Positions 7,065 to 12,867 of a DNA stretch of 15,527 nucleotides are shown here, in pieces. The stretch comes from CAZXBB01 sp964638815. GTDB lineage: Bacteria; Planctomycetota; Phycisphaerae; Phycisphaerales; SM1A02. Numbering within the stretch: the stretch's first letter is position 1; the number at the start of each line of letters is the position of its first letter. Made by a program: the position numbers and the translations under genes. The stretch is from contig CAZXBB010000279.1 of NCBI GenBank assembly GCA_964638815.1, positions 1 through 15,527 of the forward strand, in the 5' to 3' direction. The notes under the pieces are model-generated. The model saw only the letters and a list, made by a program, of their open reading frames with translations, made no database searches and was not told the origin of the DNA.

Positions 7065-7166
7065 ACCCGAGGCCCCGACCCGAGGCCCCGACCCGCCACA
7101 CCCGACCCGACACACCCGACCCGACACACCCGACCCGGCGCAACCGACCCGGCGCACCCGACCCGA
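7065..7166 (+). repeat. 13-14 bp tandem repeat in front of moaA
   Basis: Seven head-to-tail units start at 7065, 7078, 7091, 7105, 7119, 7133 and 7147, with a partial one at 7161. The first two are ACCCGAGGCCCCG (13 bp); the others are 14 bp, of the type ACCCGACACACCCG. The array ends two bases before the moaA ATG, so it fills the place where a ribosome binding site and leader would be. The whole gap 6971-7168 has no gene I can support. Confidence 0.85.
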
Positions 7167-7168
7167 AT

Positions 7169-8248
7169 ATGTCCATCGCCCTGCCCATCCTCGGCCCCGG
7201 CCCCGGCCCCGCCCCGCGCGACGATCCGCCCGCCGCGCCGACCCGCGCGCGACGCGACGGCGCCCTCTACGACAGCCACGGCCGCGTGATCCGGGATCTC
7301 CGTCTCAGCGTCACCGACCGCTGCAACTACCGGTGCGTGTACTGCATGGACCCCGACCACCGGTACATGCCGAAGCGCGATCTCCTGGGCGTTGACGAAT
7401 ACCTCGCGATCGCCCGCGTCGCGGCGAGCCTCGGCGTGCGCAAGGTCCGCGTGACGGGCGGCGAGCCGACGCTCTATCCCGATCTCGACGCGCTGCTCGC
7501 GGGGCTCGCGGCGCTCCCGCTCGAGGATATCGCGATGACCACCAACGGCTCGCTGATGACCGCGCCCGCCGCGCGCCGCTGGCGCGAGCTCGGGCTGCAT
7601 CGCATCACGCTCAGCCTCGACAGCCTGCGTCCGGAGCGCGTGCGGAGCATGACCCGCACCAGCGCCGAGCCCGACGGCGTCTTCCGGGCGATCCGCATCG
7701 GGCAGGAGGCGGGCTTCGACTCCATCAAGGTCAACGCGGTCGTGATGCGGGGCTTCAACGACGACGAGCTTGCCGATTTCGCGGACCTCGCCCGTGTGTA
7801 CGCGATCGACATGCGTCTCATCGAGTGGATGCCGCTGGACTCGAGCCGGAGCTGGGACCGCGCGGAGGTCGTGTCGGCGGACGAGATGCTCGAGAGCATC
7901 CGGGCACGTCACGACCTCGTCCCGCTCGACCGCGACGACGTGCACGGGACCTCGCTCAACTTCGGCTTCGCCGACGGCGCCCCGGGCCGCATCGGCATCA
8001 TTGCGTCGGTCACGCGCCCCTTCTGCGGCGCATGCAGCCGCCTGCGCACGACCGCGGACGGCAAGGTGCGTCCGTGCCTCTTCAGCCACGACGAATGGGA
8101 CCTCCGCCCGCTGCTGCGCGGCGGTGCGAGCGACGGAGACCTCGCGCGCTTCCTTACCGACGCGATGTGGACGAAACAGGCGGGCCACGGCATCGGCAAA
8201 GCGGACTTCGCGCAGCCGGCGAGGGGGATGTCGGCGATCGGGGGGTGA
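7169..8248 (+). CDS. moaA: GTP 3',8-cyclase MoaA (molybdenum cofactor synthesis)
   Basis: A 359-residue cytosolic radical-SAM enzyme that converts GTP to 3',8-cyclo-dihydro-GTP, the first step of molybdopterin synthesis. The N-terminal 4Fe-4S site is C52, C56, C59 (RCNYRCVYC), followed by the SAM motif GGEP at 97-100. The C-terminal second cluster is C286, C289, C303 (FCGACSR...RPC). The protein ends in Gly-Gly (SAIGG), the functional tail of MoaA. The core family start would be near LYDSHGRVIRDLRLS at residue 33, so there is an extra Pro/Gly-rich N-terminus of about 32 residues. The ATG at 7169 has no ribosome binding site, and the true start could be internal. No other moa genes are here. 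The gene is flanked by tandem repeats on both sides. Confidence 0.95.
   Translation: MSIALPILGPGPGPAPRDDPPAAPTRARRDGALYDSHGRVIRDLRLSVTDRCNYRCVYCMDPDHRYMPKRDLLGVDEYLAIARVAASLGVRKVRVTGGEPTLYPDLDALLAGLAALPLEDIAMTTNGSLMTAPAARRWRELGLHRITLSLDSLRPERVRSMTRTSAEPDGVFRAIRIGQEAGFDSIKVNAVVMRGFNDDELADFADLARVYAIDMRLIEWMPLDSSRSWDRAEVVSADEMLESIRARHDLVPLDRDDVHGTSLNFGFADGAPGRIGIIASVTRPFCGACSRLRTTADGKVRPCLFSHDEWDLRPLLRGGASDGDLARFLTDAMWTKQAGHGIGKADFAQPARGMSAIGG
7195..7215 (-). other. G-quadruplex candidate on the template strand of moaA
   Basis: Four runs of four C lie at 7195-7198, 7201-7204, 7207-7210 and 7212-7215, with spacers of two, two and one base. The - strand thus has four G4 runs with very short loops, a textbook quadruplex pattern, about 30 bases inside the moaA frame. 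It also encodes the Gly-Pro repeat of the N-terminal extension. Confidence 0.5.
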
Positions 8249-8265
8249 AGACGACCCTGGGACCC

Positions 8266-8303
8266 TGGTTCGCCGAAACTGGTTCGCCGAAACTGGTTCG
8301 CCG
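8266..8303. repeat. 14-bp direct repeat between convergent moaA and sodC
   Basis: TGGTTCGCCGAAAC occurs twice in full (8266-8279, 8280-8293), followed by a third copy of its first ten bases (8294-8303). It fills most of the 58-bp gap between the converging moaA and sodC stops. The core TTCGCCGAA is nearly palindromic. There is no T-run to make it a clear terminator. Confidence 0.8.
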
Positions 8304-8306
8304 ACC

Positions 8307-8855
8307 CTATTTCGCCCCGACGCCGATCACTCCAGCGGCAAGCCGGGCGCCCGCGGCGCCGGTCGGCTGGCTGACGAGGTCATCCTCGTCGGCGTGCACG
8401 ATGATCGCGCGGCCGATGATGCAGTTGGGGCTCGACATGTCGAGCGTGCACAGCCGATCCGTGCGGCGGTAGCGCGCGATACCGTCGGCGCCGGCGACGA
8501 GATTGCCGAAGTCGCCGACGTGACGCTGCTCGTCATCCGGCCCGCCGTGGGGCAGGCCCTGGGGATTGAAGTGGCCGCCGGTGCACTTGCCGTCGGGGCA
8601 GTTGACGTCGCCGAACTCGTGCACGTGGAATCCGTGCCTGCCGGGCGTCAGACCGCTCACGATCGCGTCGATGACGACGCCGTCGTCACGCTGCGTGAAG
8701 ATCACCTGCCCGCTGACGCCCTCGTTGCCCTGCGTTCCGCGCAGGACGCACAGGGCGGTCTTCGGGGCGTGAGGCTGCATGGTGGCGCAGCCGCCGAGCA
8801 GGGCGGCGGCGATGAGAAGCATCGTGTTTCGGTTCATTCGGATCATGCGGATCAT
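8307..8855 (-). CDS. sodC: lipoprotein Cu/Zn superoxide dismutase
   Basis: A 182-residue protein that converts superoxide to peroxide and oxygen outside the cytoplasm. A lipobox, LLGGC with Cys23, follows a short hydrophobic segment, so the mature protein is probably lipid-anchored. Metal ligands by alignment to the family: H77 and H79 (HVHEFGD), bridging H95 (GGHFNP), H103, H112 and D115 (RHVGDFGN), and H154 (IIVHADEDD). The active-site Arg of GARLAAGVIG is kept. The family's second disulfide Cys, found in that last motif, is replaced by Ala174, although C86, C91, C136 and C145 are present. Start: ATG ending at 8855 with AAAGGAG seven bases upstream; downstream ATGs at 8846 and 8837 are in frame but worse placed. 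It lies 137 bp after the decarboxylase stop and is probably in the same operon. Confidence 0.93.
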   Translation of the reverse strand: MIRMIRMNRNTMLLIAAALLGGCATMQPHAPKTALCVLRGTQGNEGVSGQVIFTQRDDGVVIDAIVSGLTPGRHGFHVHEFGDVNCPDGKCTGGHFNPQGLPHGGPDDEQRHVGDFGNLVAGADGIARYRRTDRLCTLDMSSPNCIIGRAIIVHADEDDLVSQPTGAAGARLAAGVIGVGAK

Positions 8856-8885
8856 GCGGTTGCTCCTTTCGTCGCAGGATATCGC

Positions 8886-8937
8886 CGTGACGCGGCGCGG
8901 CAAGCATGACGCGGACGTGCCGAAGCGCGCCGTCACG
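8886..8937. promoter_or_regulatory. imperfect inverted repeat upstream of sodC
   Basis: CGTGACGCGGCGCG (8886-8899) pairs with CGCGCCGTCACG (8926-8937), apart from two extra bases in the left arm; the loop is 26 bases. It sits 31-82 bases upstream of the sodC ATG in the gap after the decarboxylase gene. It may be an operator, an attenuating hairpin or a transcript-processing site. Confidence 0.35.
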
Positions 8938-8992
8938 CGACGCGAAGACCCCCGGGCGAACGTGACCGGACCGGGCAGCGGGCCCCGCCTGC

Positions 8993-10441
8993 TCACCGCA
9001 CCGCCACCACCGCCTCGCACTCCGCGACGAGCGTCTCCATCAGCCGATCCATGTCCTCCACCCTCGTCCGGAAGTTCACCGGGTTGATGCGGAACCACCA
9101 CTTGTCCTTCAGCACCGTCGTCGAGATCCAGAAGCGGCCGGACTCCTCGATCGTGCGGGCGACGCGGTGGTGCAGGCGGCCGACCTCGTCCTCGGTGAGG
9201 CCGTCGGCCTCGTAGCGGATGCACACCGCCGACATCGTCGGCGCGACGGCGGCGCTGAAACGCGGGTGCCGCCCGGCCAGCTCGTACAGCCGCTGCGCCT
9301 GTTCCACGTTGGCGTCGATCCACGCGCCGATGCGCTTCGCCCCGTACCGCTTGAAGCTCATCCACACCTTGAGCGCGCGGAAGCGTCGCGACTGCTCGAA
9401 GCCGTGGACGTAGTACTGATAGCGCTCGCCGTCGTCGAGCTCATCCGTCAGGTACGCGGGTCTGAGGCCGAACGAGCGAGTGAGTGTCGTCTCGTTGCGC
9501 ACGAGGATCGCGCCGACGTCGAGCGGCGCGTAGAACCACTTGTGCGGGTCCATCGTGATCGAGTCGGCCCGCTCGATGTCGTCGAGCAGGCCGGGCCACC
9601 GGTGCGACAGCAGCATCCCGCCGCCGTACGCGGCGTCCGCGTGCAGCCACATGCCCTCGCGGTCGGCGATCGATCGCAGCGCGGCGAGGTTGTCCACGGC
9701 GCCCGTGTTCGTCGAGCCGGCCATCGCCACGATGCACATGGGCCGTACGCCCGCGACGCGATCGGCGGCGATCGCCTGCTCGAGCGCGTCGAGACGCATT
9801 CGGAAGTCGTCGTCCGTGGGCAGCACGCGCAGCGCCTCGCGGCCGAATCCGACGCAGTCCACCGCCTTGTCCACGGAGACGTGCCGCTCCTGCGATGTGT
9901 AGACCGCGCAGCGCTCCCGCAGACCCTCGTGCTGCGCACGGTCGCCCGAGGCGTGGTCCCGCGCGAGCTTCAGGCCGATGAAGTTCGCCATCGTGCCGCC
10001 GCTCGTCAGGTTGCCGCCGGCCTCGAGGCCGTAGCCGGCGAGGTCGGTCAGCCAGCGCACCGTGCGACGCTCGAGAGCGACGGCGGACGGGCCGATCGTG
10101 TACGCGCCCAGGTTCTGGTTCACGGCCGAGGCGATGAGGTCGCCGAGCGCGCCGACGGGCAGCGGCGAGGGCGTGATGAGGCCGAAGTAACCGGGGTGAC
10201 CGACGTGCGTGCAGTAGGGCAGCAGCTTCGACTCGACCTCCGCGATCACGTCCTCCGGCGGGCTCGCCTCGCGCGGCAGCGGCTCGTCGAACAGGCGCTC
10301 GAGCTCGGCCGGCGTCACGGTCGGAAAGAGCGGGCGCGCGTCGAGCGACGCGAAGTAGTCGGCGAGGATGTCGACGACGCGATGCCCGTGCGCGCGGAAT
10401 TCGTTCGCATGTGTGTGCGCGCTCTCATCACTCGTAGCCAT
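8993..10441 (-). CDS. group II pyridoxal-phosphate-dependent amino-acid decarboxylase
   Basis: A 482-residue cytosolic fold-type I PLP enzyme of the aromatic-amino-acid/glutamate decarboxylase family. PLP-site residues are visible: the phosphate-binding TSGGTMAN (146-153), H187 in SQERHVSVDKA (stacks on the ring), D269 in HADAAYGG (pairs with the pyridine nitrogen), and Schiff-base Lys K301 in ITMDPHKWFY. Length matches the family (about 470-510). The substrate cannot be read with confidence; aromatic amino acids such as tyrosine, tryptophan or DOPA are likeliest by family size and motif style. Start: ATG at 10439-10441 with AAAGGAG seven bases upstream. It overlaps the 3' end of galE by 14 bp, so the two are translationally close. 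No transporter for an amine product is nearby. Confidence 0.92.
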   Translation of the reverse strand: MATSDESAHTHANEFRAHGHRVVDILADYFASLDARPLFPTVTPAELERLFDEPLPREASPPEDVIAEVESKLLPYCTHVGHPGYFGLITPSPLPVGALGDLIASAVNQNLGAYTIGPSAVALERRTVRWLTDLAGYGLEAGGNLTSGGTMANFIGLKLARDHASGDRAQHEGLRERCAVYTSQERHVSVDKAVDCVGFGREALRVLPTDDDFRMRLDALEQAIAADRVAGVRPMCIVAMAGSTNTGAVDNLAALRSIADREGMWLHADAAYGGGMLLSHRWPGLLDDIERADSITMDPHKWFYAPLDVGAILVRNETTLTRSFGLRPAYLTDELDDGERYQYYVHGFEQSRRFRALKVWMSFKRYGAKRIGAWIDANVEQAQRLYELAGRHPRFSAAVAPTMSAVCIRYEADGLTEDEVGRLHHRVARTIEESGRFWISTTVLKDKWWFRINPVNFRTRVEDMDRLMETLVAECEAVVAVR

Positions 10442-11447
10442 CGGGGTGCTCCTTTCGCCACCGCCACGCGGTCTCGATCAACGGCTCGAGCGCGGTGTAC
10501 CGCGCGCTCCACCCGAGGTCGCTTCGGATGCTCTGCGCATCGGCGCAGAGCACCGGCGGGTCGCCGGGACGCCGCGCGCCCTCGGTGACCGCGAAGTCGA
10601 CGCCGGTGATGCCCCGCGCGGCTTCGACGACCTCGCGCACCGAGAAGCCGTGGCCGATGCCCACGTTCCACGCCCGCCGATGGCCGGGGGCGAGCGCCGC
10701 CATCGCCGCGAGATGCGCGTCAACGAGGTCGTCCACGTGCACGTAGTCGCGGATGCAGGTGCCGTCCGGCGTCTCGTAATCGGTGCCGAAGATCGTCATC
10801 GCCGGCCGCCGGCCGAGCGCCGCCTCGAGGCAGATCGGCACGAGGTGCGTCTCCGGCCGGTGGTCCTCCCCGATGAGCCCCTCGGCGTCGCTGCCCGCGA
10901 CGTTGAAGTACCGCAGCGCCGCGAACGCGAACTCCTCGCCGCGATCCGCCTTCATCCGCGCGTAGTCGAAGAGCATCTGCTCGGCGTGCAGCTTCGAACG
11001 CCCGTAGGGATTGATCGGTTGCTGCGGGCACGCCTCGCGGATCGGGATCTCGCGGGCGGGCGGCTCGCCGTAGGTCGCGGCGGTGCTCGAGAAGATCAGA
11101 CGCGAGACGCCCGCCGCCTCAATCGCCTCGAGCAGCGCGAGCGCCCCGGCCGCGTTGTTGCGGTAGTACGCGAGCGGCTGCTCGACCGACTCGCCCACGT
11201 ACGCCTTCGCCGCGAAGTGCATCACGACGTCGATCCTTCGCTCGCGGAGCAGCGCCGTGGTGAGCGGGCGGTCGGCGAAGTCCGCCTGGACGAAGTGGAG
11301 CTTCCCCTGCCCGCGGATGGCCTCGATCGCGCCGGCGTTGCCGCGCGACAGATCGTCGATGATCGTGACGGCGTGACCCGCCCGCAGCAGCGCGAGCGCC
11401 GCGTGCGAGCCGATGTAACCCGCGCCGCCGGTGACCAGCACGTTCAT
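10428..11447 (-). CDS. galE: UDP-glucose 4-epimerase
   Basis: A 339-residue cytosolic short-chain dehydrogenase-type enzyme that interconverts UDP-glucose and UDP-galactose, and possibly the N-acetyl forms. The NAD-binding GGAGYIGSH is at residues 7-15. The active site is S121/T122 (FSSTAATYG) with Y148 and K152 (NPYGRSK). RYFNVAGSD and DGTCIRDYVHVDDL are typical GalE stretches, and the length matches E. coli GalE (338). Start: ATG at 11447 with AGGAG five bases upstream. A GTG six bases further out is in frame but sits directly on the ribosome binding site. It is the first gene of a - strand set with the decarboxylase and sodC. With the popT and CapD-like genes across the divergent gap it suits envelope polysaccharide synthesis. 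Confidence 0.95.
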   Translation of the reverse strand: MNVLVTGGAGYIGSHAALALLRAGHAVTIIDDLSRGNAGAIEAIRGQGKLHFVQADFADRPLTTALLRERRIDVVMHFAAKAYVGESVEQPLAYYRNNAAGALALLEAIEAAGVSRLIFSSTAATYGEPPAREIPIREACPQQPINPYGRSKLHAEQMLFDYARMKADRGEEFAFAALRYFNVAGSDAEGLIGEDHRPETHLVPICLEAALGRRPAMTIFGTDYETPDGTCIRDYVHVDDLVDAHLAAMAALAPGHRRAWNVGIGHGFSVREVVEAARGITGVDFAVTEGARRPGDPPVLCADAQSIRSDLGWSARYTALEPLIETAWRWRKEHPDGYE

Positions 11448-11486
11448 GCTCACTCCTGCCTGCTCCCGGAGGGAGCGCTAACCCGC

Positions 11487-11492
11487 ATTATG
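11487..11492 (-). promoter_or_regulatory. -10-like hexamer in the left repeat facing galE
   Basis: On the - strand the left terminal repeat reads CATAAT (five of six matches to TATAAT). Transcription would start around 11480, leaving about 33 bases, with AGGAG, before the galE ATG. No good -35 was found. Confidence 0.3.
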
Positions 11493-11700
11493 CATGAACC
11501 GGGTCGTCCAGCGGGCGATCCAATCGCGTGAGCGCTCGTTCGAGCCTCGACGTATCGAGAGGATATGCCAGCGCCTCGCCCGAACGCTCACGCGATCGGC
11601 TTGCCGCGCTGGTTGCGCGGCGCACGCCTTCGTTCACCCGGACGTCGGCCTCGCGTCCCGAAAGGGTCGTCGTTTCGACCACCCACCGACCCGCTTCATA

Positions 11701-11706
11701 CATAAT
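11701..11706 (+). promoter_or_regulatory. -10-like hexamer in the right repeat facing popT
   Basis: CATAAT in the right terminal repeat faces popT, mirroring the one facing galE. Transcription would begin around 11713, only about 13 bases before the popT ATG, so a very short leader would result. No good -35 was found. Confidence 0.28.
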
Positions 11707-11725
11707 GCGGGTTAGGATAGCGGCG

Positions 11726-12802
11726 ATGACCGACGAACGAACGGAGAAGGCGGAGTACCGCGGGGAGGCCATGGCCGCCCGCGGCCTGATCGGCGGGGCG
11801 CTCATGGGCCTGGCGAATCTCGTGCCCGGCATCTCGGGCGGCACGATGCTGCTGGCCGCCGGCGTCTACCCGCAGTTCATCAACGGCGTGGCCGAGATCT
11901 CGACGCTGCGCTTCCGGCCGAAGTCGCTGCTGCTGCTCGGGTGCATCGTCGGCGCCGCGATCGTGGCCATCCTGGGTTTCGCGGGCCCGATCGGCGCGCT
12001 CGTCGTCAACCACCGCTGGATGATGTACTCGATCTTCATCGGCCTGACGCTGGGCGGGGTGCCGATCCTCTACGCGATGGTGAAGCCGGCCGACGCGACG
12101 GTGTTCGTCGCGGGAGTCGTGGGCGTCGCGGTCATGGCGGTGATGGCGTTCATCGGCCCCGCGGGCTCCGATGCGCCTGCGGGCGACGGGCACCCCTACC
12201 TGATGTACTTCCTCGCGGGCCTCGCCGGCGCCTCGGCGATGGTGCTCCCCGGCATCTCGGGCGGCTACCTGCTGCTGATCCTCGGACAGTACGTGACGAT
12301 CCTCATGGCCGTCGCGGCGCTGAAGGACGGCCTCCAGGCCCGCGACCTCGGCGCGATCCTCCGAACCGGCCACATCGTCGTTCCGGTGGGGCTGGGCGTC
12401 GTGCTCGGCATCGTGGGCGTGAGCAACCTCGTGAAGATCCTGCTCGAGAAGCACGAGCGCGCGACGGTCGGCGCGCTGCTGGGCCTGCTCCTCGGCGCGG
12501 TGATCGGTCTCTGGCCGTTCCAGGCGGGCGTCGCGCCGGCGCCGGACACCGTCTTTCGCGGCGACCGGGTGGTCCTCGCCGGGGACGAGCTGCGCATGGA
12601 GCGAACCGGGCGCCTCATCGAGCCGGCCGACTACCCGACCGCGTACTTCACGCCGACGGCGCTCCAGGCCGCCGGCGCGATCGGGCTCATCCTCGCGGGG
12701 TTCGCCGTATCGACCGCGGTGGCCCATCTCGGCGGCGGCGGCGGGGGGCGCGGCGGGCGCGGGGGGCGCGGGGGGCGCGGGGCGACGGGGAACGACCGGT
12801 AA
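11726..12802 (+). CDS. popT: DUF368 family undecaprenyl-phosphate translocase
   Basis: A 358-residue polytopic inner-membrane protein. DUF368 proteins (PopT) are known to return the lipid carrier undecaprenyl phosphate across the membrane, for reuse in peptidoglycan and polysaccharide synthesis. The two repeat halves of the family each carry the signature PGISGG, at 34-39 (NLVPGISGGTMLL) and 175-180 (MVLPGISGGYLLL), with many hydrophobic helices between and after. Residues about 268-310 form a polar insertion before the last helix, and the C-terminus is an odd Gly/Arg-rich tail (336-358). Start: ATG at 11726, ten bases after the MITE-like element, with only a weak AGGAT upstream. An in-frame start at 11528 would add 66 residues encoded by the element and is rejected. 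The next gene follows after 65 bp on the same strand. Confidence 0.88.
   Translation: MTDERTEKAEYRGEAMAARGLIGGALMGLANLVPGISGGTMLLAAGVYPQFINGVAEISTLRFRPKSLLLLGCIVGAAIVAILGFAGPIGALVVNHRWMMYSIFIGLTLGGVPILYAMVKPADATVFVAGVVGVAVMAVMAFIGPAGSDAPAGDGHPYLMYFLAGLAGASAMVLPGISGGYLLLILGQYVTILMAVAALKDGLQARDLGAILRTGHIVVPVGLGVVLGIVGVSNLVKILLEKHERATVGALLGLLLGAVIGLWPFQAGVAPAPDTVFRGDRVVLAGDELRMERTGRLIEPADYPTAYFTPTALQAAGAIGLILAGFAVSTAVAHLGGGGGGRGGRGGRGGRGATGNDR
12743..12790 (+). repeat. G-run repeat (quadruplex candidate) at the 3' end of popT
   Basis: G runs lie at 12743-12748, 12755-12757, 12761-12766, 12770-12775, 12779-12782 and 12787-12790, mostly separated by CGC. The 9-bp unit GGGGGGCGC recurs and encodes the Gly-Gly-Arg tail. 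The run is on the mRNA-like strand, so both DNA and RNA quadruplexes are possible just before the stop codon. Confidence 0.7.
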
Positions 12803-12867
12803 TTCAGGGCCTGCGCTTTCACCCGCGTGCCCTTTCTGGTCGATACGAACGCGGCCGGAGTGCGACG

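Larger units (their letters stand above)
11478..11715. mobile_element. 238-bp MITE-like element with 29-bp terminal inverted repeats
   Basis: The left end 11478-11506 and the reverse complement of 11687-11715 match at 27 of 29 positions, with the outer 15 perfect (CTAACCCGCATTATG). A second inverted pair lies inside: ATCGCGTGAGCG at 11523-11534 and its complement at 11585-11596. A small hairpin lies within that. The core has no protein I can support, although one frame is open through it into popT. The TA at each edge would fit a TA-target transposon such as an IS630/Tc1-type relative, but no longer target duplication is visible. It fills nearly the whole galE-popT gap. A MITE-like non-autonomous element is the best reading; a structured regulatory RNA is the alternative. 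Confidence 0.65.

Noticed and set aside
7065..7166. CRISPR array
   Set aside because: The units are 13-14 bp and abut without spacers, so this is a simple tandem repeat.
5975..8188. A 737-codon - strand frame opposite the kinase and moaA
   Set aside because: It spans two well-supported + strand genes and the repeat gap, with low-complexity composition.
11528..11725. A 66-residue N-terminal extension of PopT
   Set aside because: It is encoded entirely within and around the MITE-like element, has no ribosome binding site and lacks DUF368 similarity. ATG 11726 gives the expected protein start.
11941..12867. A long upstream extension of the CapD-like gene
   Set aside because: It overlaps popT in another frame and is Arg/Gly/Pro-rich. 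ATG 12868 has a proper ribosome site and begins the recognisable domain.
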